Positions 33,591-43,653 are shown, counted from the stretch's first letter. The stretch: DNA of 64,000 bases from Aspidapion aeneum (GCA_963576565.1 OY755047.1:33819851-33883850), one strand, 5' to 3'. Numbers and translations: made by a program. The notes: generated from the sequence alone by a model not told the origin.

Positions 33591-34454
33591 TTAAATAAGG
33601 TTTGTGCGTCCCGAACTACTCTTAGTGTCAAAGATATTACTTTGTTCTTCTATAAACTCTCTCTTACGAAATTCTTCTGGAGTGAGATGTTGCCAAGTTG
33701 ACTGAAATTGCTGAAGTACCTCCGTTGGTAACTTACTTTTATCCTCCGAAGTTGGCTCTTCACATCTTGTTACTTTCTGGACTGGCTCAAATAATGCTAC
33801 CACCTCCCCCTTATTAATTTTGACACTATTTGGGAAAATATTGGCAACTCTAATCGGGATGTCTTCATCGGTTTTAACTAGTGACTTTGCAACGAGGTAG
33901 GTGTTGGGTAATTTCTGTTGGCTTATGAGTCCGACGCAGCTTGATGTTTTACTTTCTAGCCTCCCAAAAATGATGGTCTCACTGTTACCGACCAGTCTTG
34001 TTGTACATACTGCCACGACCTTTATTGGTTCTTTATTGAAGTGACTATTTGACAAAATGAACTCTTCATTCCCAAATCTTAGGGTATTAAGTTTATTATC
34101 AAACGCAAATCCATGTTTACTTATCAAGTCCATTCCCAAAATAAATTCTTCTTCTATTTCGGCAACCAATACAGTGTGGCGAATCTTTACTCTTCCCAGC
34201 TGTAGGTCTATGTCTGTCTGCCCCAACACGTCGGCGGATTCTCCAGTCACAGTCTTAAGTGTTATTTTCTTTTCTGTTGGTCGAATTTTATATCTCGTTG
34301 CAATTTTGAACTTAAGCAATGATATGGCAGCACCAGTGTCTACTGTTATGTTAACTTGTCTTCCATTTATAAGTCCGTCGATGTTAAGACTGTCAGCAGT
34401 ATGTTTTAAGCTCTTAATTGAATAAATTTTGGGGGCTACATTCCCTTTAGCCAA
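33591..34454 (-). CDS. Gypsy pol N-terminus with aspartic protease
   Basis: The retropepsin active site is VNITVDTGAAISLLKFK (about residue 35), followed by flap-like and EEFILGMDLISKHGFAFD residues. It processes Gag and Pol. The frame is open upstream of the marked start (to about the end of gag) and lies -1 relative to gag. A purine/A-rich AGGAAAACTAAA at the gag stop is a plausible shift site. It ends at TAA (33591-33593) in the same frame as the RT. The stop falls in the segment before the LPLAKQEEV block that opens the RT region, so it looks like a nonsense mutation rather than a domain border. Confidence 0.9.
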   Translation of the reverse strand: MAKGNVAPKIYSIKSLKHTADSLNIDGLINGRQVNITVDTGAAISLLKFKIATRYKIRPTEKKITLKTVTGESADVLGQTDIDLQLGRVKIRHTVLVAEIEEEFILGMDLISKHGFAFDNKLNTLRFGNEEFILSNSHFNKEPIKVVAVCTTRLVGNSETIIFGRLESKTSSCVGLISQQKLPNTYLVAKSLVKTDEDIPIRVANIFPNSVKINKGEVVALFEPVQKVTRCEEPTSEDKSKLPTEVLQQFQSTWQHLTPEEFRKREFIEEQSNIFDTKSSSGRTNLI

Positions 34455-34480
34455 CTCCCGCCCATCTGCGTTGACTAGTT

Positions 34481-35725
34481 TTAGTTTTCCTGATCTCTTC
34501 TTCGGTACTCTGTCCCGCTAGATGGCGAGCGAGACCCTATTTGGACGCGACAATCGCGTTGAATATGCCCTGTACGTCCGCATCTGAAACACTTTACATT
34601 TGGAGGGGATCGTCTGCTTTCTTTCAAAGAGTCAATCTTCTCTATCAGTGATTGAAACATTTGGTTTAGCGTTTTTAAGTTGACCTCATGTCCATTGCTC
34701 ATTTCTTCTCCCTCCTGAATTGAAACAGCTCTTACTTTTGGCCTGGACATATTATTTGATAATTCGATTTCAAGGGCTCGAATCAACACTTCACTGCTAT
34801 TATGGAAGTGTTCTCGACGAAGTAACTTTGCTAAGTCCGAGTCTCGTAATCCGTTAATAAAGCGATCTACCGTGAAGGGATCTCTGTAATTTTCTGACAT
34901 TTCTGGGTAAGCTAAATACATCAGCCTCCTAATATCTGCTTCATACTCTTGCAATGATTCTCCTGGTCTTTGTTGACGAATATTTAATTCTGACCAATGT
35001 AACTTTCGCAAGTGTTCGTCTCCATACCTTCTTTCTAACGCTGCCACTAAAGCGTTATAATTCTGATTTTGTTCGACTGGAATGGACCGTAAAAGTCCCA
35101 GAGCAGGTTCTCGTAGAGCTACTAACAATGCTCTAGCTTTTTCCTCATCATCCCAACCATTTGCAGCAGCGGCAGCTTCAAACTGTTGTTTGTAAGTAGA
35201 CCAGGAAGACGTACCATCGAAATTTGGAGGCTTAATGTTTTGGTTGGAATTCACAACACATCCTTGAGCTTTCATTTTGTTGTGTTCTTTTTGGAGCTGT
35301 ATAAGCTGTTTTGACACGTCCTGGAATTTTTCTTCCATGGTTTGAAACACTTCTTCCCTAACATTCTGTACCTTTTCTTCAATATTATGTACCTTTTCTT
35401 CTACATTCTGCATTTTATTTTGTACCTTTTGTTCCACACTATGCATTCTTTGTGTTATTTCTTCCTTAAGATCTTCGGTTGCAGTCTTAAACTCTTCTCT
35501 CAGCTGTTCGGAGTTGCTCTTTATTTGGTCAAAGTTTTCCTTCATGTCGTTCTGGTTTTGTTCCATGGACTGCTTCATGTCGTCCATGGTCCGTTTCATA
35601 TCGCCCTGGTTTTGTTCAATGGTCTGTCTTATATCGTTCTGGTTTTGAGCCATTTGAGCTGCGAGAGCCTGCATCATTTTAGTTAGATCTTCCATCTTTG
35701 CTGATCCTTGTCTAGTAAGCATCAA
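34481..35725 (-). CDS. Gypsy gag (414 aa)
   Basis: Structural protein of the virus-like particle. The N-terminal 130 residues are a Gln/Asn/Met-rich coiled coil made of imprecise repeats (EQNQNDM, DDMKQSM, KVQNKMQNVEEK). A capsid region follows (FDGTSSWSTYKQQFEAAA, ALLVALREPALGLL, LRKLHWSELNIRQQRPGES, then PFTVDRFINGL). One CCHC zinc knuckle, CFRCGRTGHIQRDC, stands near the C-terminus and binds RNA. Intact reading frame. ATG at 35725 is preceded by a long leader. Confidence 0.95.
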   Translation of the reverse strand: MMLTRQGSAKMEDLTKMMQALAAQMAQNQNDIRQTIEQNQGDMKRTMDDMKQSMEQNQNDMKENFDQIKSNSEQLREEFKTATEDLKEEITQRMHSVEQKVQNKMQNVEEKVHNIEEKVQNVREEVFQTMEEKFQDVSKQLIQLQKEHNKMKAQGCVVNSNQNIKPPNFDGTSSWSTYKQQFEAAAAANGWDDEEKARALLVALREPALGLLRSIPVEQNQNYNALVAALERRYGDEHLRKLHWSELNIRQQRPGESLQEYEADIRRLMYLAYPEMSENYRDPFTVDRFINGLRDSDLAKLLRREHFHNSSEVLIRALEIELSNNMSRPKVRAVSIQEGEEMSNGHEVNLKTLNQMFQSLIEKIDSLKESRRSPPNVKCFRCGRTGHIQRDCRVQIGSRSPSSGTEYRRRDQEN

Positions 35726-35772
35726 CTTCCTGATAAATCACTTAAAACGTTTATTTTAGGGCTATAAAGCGA

Positions 35773-36330
35773 ATGTCGAAGTCGGTTTTTCAATATCTCT
35801 TCCAATTCTTAAACAGAACCTAATGGAATGTTCTGGAATATACTGGTAAATGCTACTCTTTCTGCTACTAGGCAAATGTAGAAGTCACTTTTTGATTATC
35901 TCTTCTGGTTTTCGAATAGACCGTCGTAGAATGTTATGGAATATCCTAGAAATAATTTGTAATTCTTACTTTTAAAATAACTAAGCTACTGTCGAAGTCG
36001 GTATTTGTATATCTCTTCTAGTTTTTGAATAGAACGTCGTAGAATGTTATGGAATCTTCTAGAAATTCTTTTTAGTTCTTACTTTTGAAAGTACTAAGCT
36101 AATGTCAAAGTCGCTTTTTGGATATTTCTTCTGGTTTTCGAATAGAGCGTCGTAGAAAGTGATGGAATATTCTAGAAATTCTTTCTAATTCTTACTTTTT
36201 AACTAACTAAGCTAATATCGAAGTCGATTCTTAAATATCTCTTTTGGTTTTTTGAATAAATCAATATCGAACTTCTTCGAATATTCTGGAAAAATCACTT
36301 ACTGTTTTTCTGTCTAATTGTCCTAGCCGG
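35773..36330 (-). repeat. Tandem repeats in the gypsy leader (~113 bp x 5)
   Basis: On the plus strand, atgtcgaagtcgg-type starts stand at 35773, 35876, 35989, 36102 and 36215 (spacing 103, 113, 113, 113), each with atatctcttctggttttYgaatag and cgtcgtagaatgttatggaa. Non-coding, between LTR and gag. In the Drosophila gypsy element the same position carries an insulator made of repeated protein-binding sites; a similar regulatory role here is a guess. Confidence 0.85.
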
Positions 36331-36457
36331 TGGTACTATGTAAGGGTAGTCTTTGCACTATTCAGTTCTGAATATTCTGGCAAAATCACTTACTGTTCTT
36401 CTTTTCAATTGTCCTAGCCGGTGGTACTATGTAAGGATAGTCTTTGCACTATTTATT
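36279..36457 (-). repeat. Second leader duplication (90 bp x 2)
   Basis: gaatattctggMaaaatcac at 36279 and 36369, each followed by cctagccggtggtactatgt and agtctttgcacta. It adjoins the primer binding site. Confidence 0.8.
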
Positions 36458-36466
36458 TCTTTTAAT

Positions 36467-36482
36467 CTCACTTCTGACACCA
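36467..36482 (-). other. Gypsy primer binding site (tRNA-Leu type)
   Basis: Minus-strand TGGTGTCAGAAGTGAG, two bases inside the 5' LTR. It is complementary to a tRNA 3' end reading CTCACTTCTGACACCA, the kind found on leucine tRNAs. Confidence 0.75.
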
Positions 36483-36484
36483 AT

Positions 36485-36860
36485 TGTTACGGGTTCTCCA
36501 CAACAATTAAAAACTCGCACTTAAACTTACTAATAACTTGCTAATAATTCACTACTTTAATACGCCTATTAACTTCGCGTTAACATCTAGCGATCACTAC
36601 CATTGGTTATCTCTGACTGACTGATGCACGACGTCCGGCCTTATATATGAGGGACTGCCTACTATTCGAGAACCCTTCCATCCTTGTTCAATTCGGAATC
36701 ATTCCAGCCTTTTCTAGACGGACCTTTCGCATACCAGTCTGTCACAGATAACGCAACTAAAACCTAGATTAAGAATACAACAATAAAATACGTCAACCTA
36801 ATACTACACTAAACCTAAATAAATTCTAACTATAAAATTTAAATACTTAAATTTGTAACA
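36485..36860 (-). repeat. Gypsy 5' LTR (376 bp)
   Basis: Partner of 30469-30890 and about 46 bp shorter overall. Contains the promoter elements listed next. Confidence 0.95.
36615..36648 (-). promoter_or_regulatory. Gypsy LTR promoter (TATA and initiator)
   Basis: Minus-strand TATATAAG (36641-36648) is followed about 25 bases later by CATCAGTCAG (36615-36624), which carries the insect initiator TCAGT. The same pair is in the other LTR. Confidence 0.65.
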
Positions 36861-36874
36861 ATATGGATTTACCC

Positions 36875-37060
36875 TGATAGGAACTATGATAAAACTATAG
36901 GAAAAAATTTTAATACCCCAAAATTTTAATTTACTTTTTTCCCATATAAATGTTAATTTATGTAAAATTAACATTGCCTACTTTCAGGAACACTAGAGAG
37001 CTAAGCTTTAGAAGGCTGATAGGAACTATGATAAAACCATAGGAAATATAAAAAAAACTT
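36875..37060 (+). repeat. ~140-bp tandem repeat, right block
   Basis: Continues the array of 27919-28221 (gataggaactatgataaaac twice; actttcaggaacactagaga) after the 8.6-kb insertion. Confidence 0.75.
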
Positions 37061-37147
37061 AAAATTTTTAATAAGGCATTGCAAAAGTTTTGAACAGTAT
37101 TCCGCATATTTTACTATTTAAAAACTTAAATATTATCCAAATCCTTT

Positions 37148-37540
37148 AAAAAAGGAGTGAAATCATAACAAAAACATTTGATTAAAAAAAGCCAAGTACG
37201 CGAAAGTGGCATTCCGTAAAGAGAATTGAGATAAAAGTAAAGCCACGTTCTCCAATAGAAATTTTAAAATGACAGGTTCTTACTAGTTTGGAAATGTTTT
37301 TCTAAACTTGGCTATTACGGCTACAAATGACTTTTAGGCACAGTGCTAAAGTAAACATAAAGAAATTTGACTCAAATAGCAAACTTCAAAAAATATATTT
37401 TCAAACTGATAAGAACCTTTCTTTTTGAAATTTGTATTGGAGAACTTGACTTTAATTTTATCTCAATTCGTTTTACGGAATACCACTTTCGCGTACTTGG
37501 CTTTTTTATATGAAATGTTTTTGTTCTGATCCCTTTTTTT
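37148..37540. mobile_element. Foldback MITE with ~140-bp arms
   Basis: The left arm 37163-37305 and right arm 37385-37530 are inverted copies (aaaaagccaagtacgcgaaa, gtggYattccgtaaa, gaattgagataaaa, gttctccaata). The loop is about 80 bp. No target duplication could be fixed. The plus frame beginning 37510 overlaps the right end and is not a gene. Confidence 0.8.
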
Positions 37541-38094
37541 CTTATTTACTCCTTGCCCTGCTGCCACTAAAATCTCTCCGTTATTTATATAATCTGTTTA
37601 TGTGTGTTGCACAAAGTACTCGAACCATTAAACAAAATTTGATTTTGCGGGCTTATCCAGCGTGGACTTTTTTAAATATGTTAAATAAAATAATATTTGT
37701 GTTTTTATTTATCATCAATTTTAGATTTGAAAACAATTAAATTTTGGTGCCAGTTTATTGGCAAACAGGATATATTTTAAATTTTTAATAATCTTAAAAT
37801 ATCTAGAATATGTAAATACATGTCAAACCAGTAAATTGAGTGACTTCAATTTTCAGGGAGACTAAACACTGGAATGAGTATTATCCTGGAGGAACTTTTT
37901 TTAGGCTTTATTCTACCCAAGCTATTATAATCAAAATTCTACTTTACAGATTACTAAAGATGAACAATATGGAATAGTTTATTTTTTTTAAATTCTCCAG
38001 GAACTCCTACGCCGCCGCCGGCCATAGGTTACGGTTCGATTCCGGTATCGCCATTCGATGCTTTTGTAAGCGTTTTATACTTTGGTTTATTACC
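37541..38094. other. Unassigned DNA
   Basis: Bases 38025-38050 contain a B-box-like GGTTCGATTCC (after gccgccgccggccatag), but no A-box is visible, so no RNA gene is called. Confidence 0.4.
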
Positions 38095-38500
38095 ATTGAT
38101 GATGATGTTGATGAGCCTGTAGCCCTTCTACTACGACAGCTAGTGGGTCTATTATGGCTCACTTTTTAGTATCTCACCGCTGTATGCATAGCCATTTAAA
38201 TAGGCTAGCTATCAGTTTAGGGGAGACACTATTCAGATCTTCTGAATAAAACTGAGGTCCCTTCTGGTAATCCAGTTATCTGTATGGGTACTCTTAGTTG
38301 GCAGTAACCCTCGAAATCCAGTCATTATTCGGATATCCTGCCTGGTAAGTCGAATGATGTTCCTGACTCATTTTCTACAAGGTCTTATAATTAACTCTTT
38401 AGACTGATCCAGTTATGGTAGATTTAATTTAGCAGGGATGGTTCCGAGGCCGCTTCCATCGCTGCTTGGTCTGCGGCCTCATGTCCCTTTTTTGTTACCA
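38095..38500 (-). pseudogene. LINE RNase H / C-terminal remnant
   Basis: The minus strand starts at GHEAADQAAMEAASEPS, the end of an RNase H domain. It continues in shifting frames through a C-terminal region to a (ATC)n-like 3' tail (38095-38120 as gatgatgatgttgatga on the plus strand). Heavily decayed; not the same family as the 9.4- and 60.2-kb LINEs. Confidence 0.55.
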
Positions 38501-39317
38501 TTGTCTTTAGTTAAATCTGTAGAAACATTGGACAAGGTTTCGATAGGGCATAAAAGTCCAGTACAAAATGTAATTGATTAAAGTAGACCAGGTATTAATA
38601 AAAAAGTTTTAATATCTAAGTATATGACAATTTTAGAAGAAAAAATAAAACAAAAAAGTAATGAAACGCTGTCTTTCAAGAAAATCAGAAAAGGCTCCAT
38701 ATTCAACAAGAAAACTCTCACTCTATATTAGATTGCAAGTGCTGCAGGGTGCACTTTCGCCATTTTCGTGGTTACACTTAACAGGAATAATGATGTTGGC
38801 TTCGTTGTTATGTGTCATAGCTTTAAAGAATTTATTGGTGGTGTTTTTAGTTTGGGTCACTGGCGTTACCAAGAGAGGGGATGAGAGGGTGACTCTTTCC
38901 AAGTTTGATGGACAGCTAGAAATTTAGGGTAAGTTGGGAAAATTGATCGATGGAGGGACCTTTTTTTTTTACCAAGAAAATTTTTTAAAGATACTTTTTT
39001 AATATAACCAATTGTTTTTGCTAATTAGTAGGGAAAAGTAGTCTTCGCCGCCCTCCCAATAAAAGTTCTTCGCGGCGCGGCTTCCGGTGGTTAAGCTGCT
39101 ACGTGTTCTAATTACCGAGCGTTTGACTTTACAATAACCATGCCAACCTACACCATTTCAAACCTAACTAAACTTAACCAAAACCCAACCAAACCATACC
39201 TTATCGAACAGAACCTAAATAAAGACAACCTATCCTGACGGCGCTGTAAAGTACCTTTCCCACACCTTGATACATTTGGTTAAAATTTGAGGTTGTCAAC
39301 CTGCGGCAACCCACAGT
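38501..39317. other. Unassigned DNA
   Basis: The 88-codon plus frame at 38661-38927 shows no domain. A GC-rich patch at 39045-39075 (cgccctcccaat, cgcggcgcggcttcc) has no clear partner. Confidence 0.4.
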
Positions 39318-39713
39318 GTATACTCAAGGTGTGGAGGATAGGTTACCTGATAACTTTCTGACCAATCAGAGTCAGTTTTTGAAACACTGGAAAGGACATC
39401 ACCCGGAGTGCCCATTTAAATAAAAAGCGTTTAACATAGTAGGAAATCTTCACGTTTCTTGTGTTCCTTCATTGATTTAAATGTAACTATGTTTGGTTAT
39501 TTTTCTCAAAAATTAATAAAAACTCTAATAATAATATTCATAAAATACATCAATCATACAATGTCTTGGGAAGCTTTTACTCGGTTAAAATAACTACAAG
39601 TAGAAAGTATAAGTAAACTAGAACAAGTATTTACAGGATTCACGCGATGTCACCTCTCACGCCGCTTCGACCATAGAGTTACCAGGCAACCTATCCTCTA
39701 CAGACCATGGTGT
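39318..39713. repeat. Possible MITE with imperfect inverted ends
   Basis: gtatactcaaggtgtggagg with ataggttacctgataact (39318-39357) faces aggcaacctatcctctacag with gtgtatacct (39680-39713) in inverted orientation. Arms are about 45 bp and imperfect. Confidence 0.5.
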
Positions 39714-40069
39714 ATACCTACCAATAATAGACACGATAATTAAAAATTCACCCCGCTACTTTTAAATTCAAGTTTATTCAACTTTCTTTATACGCTGTCA
39801 AAAGTCAATTCAAAAATTTAAGGCGATGTCGATTTTCAAGTTTTATTTGAGGGTTATTAAATTACGAAAACTGCGTCTACGCTTTCAGGACAGAGACCAG
39901 TCCTATTTTAAATTACGATCAAGCGTGGAAGAGAGCCTAGCGTTACACTCAATGTTCTAATGTGCTTTTCATTAAAAAAATATTCCATATTGGCGGGGTC
40001 TTTTATTTATTAATCAATTTTTCTCAAATTGGAAACAATAAGGTGTTAAGGATACGTAATACAATTTTT

Positions 40070-41120
40070 AACTTTAGCACCCAAAGAAAATGAAAATGGC
40101 ACTTTTAAAATGGTGTTTATTTACTTATTTATAACATAACATGTAAAAATACAATGTAATTGTAGTTTTTCATTTGTAAACAGATATTTAATACATTTTC
40201 AGTGTTAAAAGTTGCAGATTTTGATTTTTAAATTAAAAAATGTAAAATGCCGAATCCAAAATGGCGGCTTTTCTACTTATTAACGGATACGTTCTGCATC
40301 TAGAATTTTGTGGTGTTTAATTTCGCTGATTATGATTTTTGATTTAAACTTTGGAAAAATCAAAATGGGGGATCCAAAATGGCGGACTTTTCCATTTGTG
40401 AACGGGATATGTATTATCTTCAAAGATTACGGTGGTTAAGGTCGCTAATTATAATTTTTAAATCAAAATGGCGGATTTTGTTTTTTATGAACCCTCATGT
40501 ATTAAATTGGGAACTGTAACATGTCTACAGATTTACTGATAATGAGTTTTGGCCCTCAAACTTGGAAAAATTCCAAATGGCGATTCAATTTGGCGTACTT
40601 TTCCTTTTATTACCCGATATTGCGTAATGGTCACGCTGGGGGGGGGGGGGATTGATCCTTGTGATACATTTAATGTTTTTTAAATATTTTTTCTTGAAAA
40701 TGCCTTACGATATAACTTGAAACTTTAAATTGTTAAAGGTTGCTGACTATGATTTTTGAATTAATCCTTAGGAAAATTAAATTGGCGGATCCAAATTGGT
40801 GGACTGTTGCATTTATAAACCGATATTTTTTAAATCATAATCAAAAAGCCATATGTCACCCTAAACTTTCAAAATTAATACACGTCGGTTTATAAATGCC
40901 GCAATTTTAATTTTTTTCAAATTTAATTTAATTATCAAATTTAGCGGCCTTACACCCGAAAGCACCAATTGCAAAATTTAATACATATCGGTTCATAAAT
41001 GGAAACACATCAAAATCTGCGATTTTAAATACACCAAACTTAATACATGCATTTCGGTTTATAAATTAAAAACTTCGCCATTTTGGATCCGTCATTTTGA
41101 TTTTTTTTAGTGATAAAAAA
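40070..41120. repeat. Diverged ~118-bp tandem repeats, inverted at the right
   Basis: Repeats built around atccaaaatggcggMtttt, tttRtgaacggRtat, gtggtKtaatttcgctgatt and atgatttttgatttaaa. Starts near 40251 and 40367 are 118 bp apart, with weaker units around. From about 40860 the same words appear in reverse complement (cggtttataaat, cgccattttggatccgtcat). A 13-bp G run is at 40638-40650. Confidence 0.65.
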
Positions 41121-41977
41121 GTATTAATTTGCATTGTGACTGGAATCCTATCCAAATTGCAATCTAAAAGTACGGCGGTCGGCGGCGACTAGTCACGGCG
41201 GCAAATCGGGTCGATGGTGAGTTGAGTCGGCATCGAATCCGGTGGGCTCCGGCACAAGTTAATCCAGAAGCAAATTAGCCGCGGTAAGTAGGCGGCGGCA
41301 AATTGATCCATTTCCCCTTGTCACTATGCGAACCGAACCAAAATATTTAATTCCCAAACGAAATTCCTAGATTCGCCCTTGATTTATGTGCTAGCTACTT
41401 ATTAGAAGCCCTGGATATATTTAACTTTTGTGTTTTCCCTGTAGAAAAGAACTTATGTTTCCCTCTTTTCCTAGCATAAACCATTTTCACAATAATTGGT
41501 ACCGATCCCTTGACATAAATAGACATAGTTACCTTTTTTGTCTATGTCAATTCCCTGTCCATCTTTATGCACTTTTTAAATTTTTACTTAATCTGCCTTT
41601 TCATGAATTTTTCGAGATTTATTTTAGTTGGCACTGGATGGATCTATAGGTGAAGCCTTTCAAGGGCGCCTTATTCGGAGTAAGTGCATGGATTCTTGAA
41701 ATCCGAAATTTTCGAGGGGATGCATGAAAGCCTGTGCAAACTATGGGACATGCAGATAGGGTTTTAATAAGAGTGTTCTAAAATGGTGCTCTACATAATA
41801 ATAAAAAGTTCCTACAAGCTATAACATCAAATAACTCATTGTTATGCGGACAAAATATTGAAATTACACTAACAAGAAAACTATGAAAACCACGAGCCTT
41901 CGATAAATCTAACTGCTGAATATCCACAGAGCTCGGAAGTTCATATTACTATTTCTTTCTAGTAAAATCTAGTCTTA
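41121..41977. other. Unassigned DNA with a GC-rich patch
   Basis: 41165-41300 is unusually GC-rich (cggcggtcggcggcgact, gccgcggtaagtaggcggcg), without a recognised gene. The plus frame at 41428-41649 is unrecognised. Confidence 0.4.
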
Positions 41978-41982
41978 CATAT

Positions 41983-42454
41983 TGTTTGCCCGCAGGTAGA
42001 AAAACGATAACTGCAGTGGACTGTATATATTTTAATTAATGAAAGCGCGAACAAACATAAATATATTGATATAAAATCACGAAACAATTAAGGTCCATAG
42101 GTTAATTGTTGGTACCACACAACGGAAATCAGAAACAAAGCACTCACCAGTTTGCAGCCAATTTCTCCACGTTTCAAGGGGCCCCTGTCTTGATCTAATG
42201 ATGGCACCACGTAGCTGAAGGGCTGAAGTTTCTAGTTCTATGCTTCAGCACACCAAAATCGAGCACTTTTAAGTGTAGAAATTTGAAATGGTTGGAGAAA
42301 GAAAATAACACGCCATTTTCTCGAGGCGGTAGAAAAAAGGATCTCACTGATTCTTGGTGCGCATATCCAATGCGCGAAAAATGTACTCTGTCCGTCATCC
42401 AATTGTGTGGTTTTAAAATTTACAAACAACCGCGAAATTTAGCGGGAGCTAACA
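41983..42454 (-). repeat. BEL-2 3' LTR (472 bp)
   Basis: Read on the minus strand it starts TGTTAGCTCCCGC and ends GCGGGCAAACA. The small frames within it are not genes. Confidence 0.95.
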
Positions 42455-42470
42455 TAACTGCCCTCCAAAA
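42455..42470 (-). other. BEL-2 polypurine tract
   Basis: Minus-strand TTTTGGAGGGCAGTTA adjoining the 3' LTR. The matching region before the BEL-1 LTR supports the role. Confidence 0.6.
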
Positions 42471-42688
42471 CACACAACTTTAGAAATTCAGCCGGACAGA
42501 TATAGATATAGGAAAAATGATCGACCGATAAATATAAATGAATGAAAAACAGATAAGTAGCGTAAGTTTATTTAGAGATAACGAAGACCCGAAAAAGTCA
42601 AAACAAACAAACAAAATTAAAAAAAAATAATAAAGAATTACCTATTGTAATAATTGACTTCATTAGGTAGAAAAAATTAAAATTACTT

Positions 42689-43653
42689 TTAATTCGGCAA
42701 GAGGCACAGTTTTACAACTGGCCGCTTGTAAACACCGGTAGCCGTTTGTACCGTCGCTACACGCACTTGACCGTCTCCGCCGGGATGCAATTCGAGAACC
42801 CGACCGACTGGCCATTTCAAAGGTGATTGGATGTGATCACTCGTTATGATAACCAAATCATTTAATTTGATATTTGGGGACGAATCAGCCCACTTGTGTA
42901 GTGTAGCGTATGCAAATACTCTAGAGAATACCGTTTCCAAAAATCATTATGTAGTTTTTGGATTAGTTGCCATCTCGAGAGCCGATTTAGGGGAACCTCG
43001 GACAAATCTGACTCCGGAATTTCTGAATTAAGGTGTTCAAGGGTCAAAAAATGCCCAGGGGTAAGAGGTTGAAGATCGTGTGGGTCTGAAGAGGCAGGAG
43101 ATAAAGGGCGACTATTAAGTACGGCTTCTATGCGACATGTAAGGGTGGACATTTCCATGATGGACAACTTCTGGTCGCCGACTACTCAAACAAAGTGAGT
43201 TTTAAAACTTTTGACGCCAGATTCTGCCAGGCCATTGAAATGTGGACTGAGAGGAGGTCCCAGAAGCCAACGAATAGAAAGTCTGGTGGACGCACTTCTT
43301 GCGTAATCAAGTAATTGGTTACGAAACCCTATAAAATTACTGCCCTGATCTGACCAGCATTGCGTCACGCTTCCACGTCTGGAAATGAATCGATGGAATG
43401 CACCTATAAACCCTTCGGTGGACAGTTCCATGGTTAATTCCAAATGCACACAATGTGTGGCCGTACAGACAAACACACAGACATACGATTTGAAAGCTTT
43501 ACAACCACGGTAACGATGAGGAATCACAAAGAAAGGTCCACAAAAGTCGATAGCTACACTCGAAAAAGGTTTAAGTTGATTGATTCGATGAGCGGGAAGT
43601 GAACTCATTATGGGCGGTCTATAGGGTTTAGGGTTGATTCTAAAACATTGCAA
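42689..43653 (-). pseudogene. BEL-2 integrase core and C-terminal tail
   Basis: Three frames in series. 43186-43653 holds the DDE core's first residues (VAIDFCGPFFV; CWSDQGSNFIG) and the GLAESGVKSF Glu region. 42862-43167 has the RIEAVLNSRPLSP and DLQPLTPGHFL blocks. 42689-42940 is the tail (PLKWPVGRVLELHPGGDG, KRPVVKLCLL). Shifts separate them, with overlapping ends. The tail is clearly homologous to the one at 1380-1515. Confidence 0.9.

Larger units (their letters stand above)
30469..36860 (-). mobile_element. Ty3/gypsy LTR retrotransposon, nearly intact
   Basis: 6392 bp on the minus strand. Paired LTRs begin TGTTACG and end GTAACA. A 4-bp target duplication ATAT flanks it (30465-30468, 36861-36864). 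Gag, protease, RT, RNase H and integrase are all readable, and no envelope frame is present. A tRNA-Leu-type primer site and a polypurine tract are in place. The LTRs differ by about seven substitutions plus a ~52-bp and two short length differences, by eye, so the insertion is fairly recent. One in-frame stop separates the protease from the RT. Confidence 0.95.
28226..36874. mobile_element. Long-TIR DNA element, later split by a gypsy insertion
   Basis: The left end GGGTATATCCATATCAAATC (28226) faces an inverted right end ending ggatttaccc (36874). The TIRs are about 335-340 bp (28226-28560 and 30110-30468 plus 36865-36874), sharing gattttgatgatttttgRta, cttgaaaactRctRaa and ggctcttacaggcact. 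TGAT flanks both ends (28222-28225, 36875-36878), consistent with a 4-bp duplication of the tandem-repeat unit ctgataggaac. Without the gypsy it is about 2.25 kb. No transposase is recognised inside, so it is non-autonomous or degraded. The GGG...CCC ends with a 4-bp duplication resemble Sola-type elements; this is a hypothesis. Confidence 0.75.

Noticed and set aside
33540..33600. Programmed readthrough stop between protease and RT of the gypsy element
   Set aside because: The usual readthrough or shift point is between gag and pol, where a phase change is already present. The TAA is better explained as a mutation.
34057..34425. 122-codon plus frame opposite the gypsy protease
   Set aside because: Antisense shadow of the real minus-strand gene.
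35342..35686. 114-codon hydrophobic plus frame
   Set aside because: Antisense of the Gln/Met-rich coiled-coil repeats of gag.
30469..36860. Errantivirus (env-bearing gypsy)
   Set aside because: No third frame exists between integrase and the 3' LTR; the polypurine tract overlaps the pol stop.
38020..38055. tRNA gene at a GGTTCGATTCC box
   Set aside because: No A-box or acceptor pairing upstream; a lone B-box-like word is not enough.
42195..42483. Small frames at 42.2-42.5 kb and their twins at 48.6-48.8 kb
   Set aside because: They are duplicated because they lie in the two BEL-2 LTRs.
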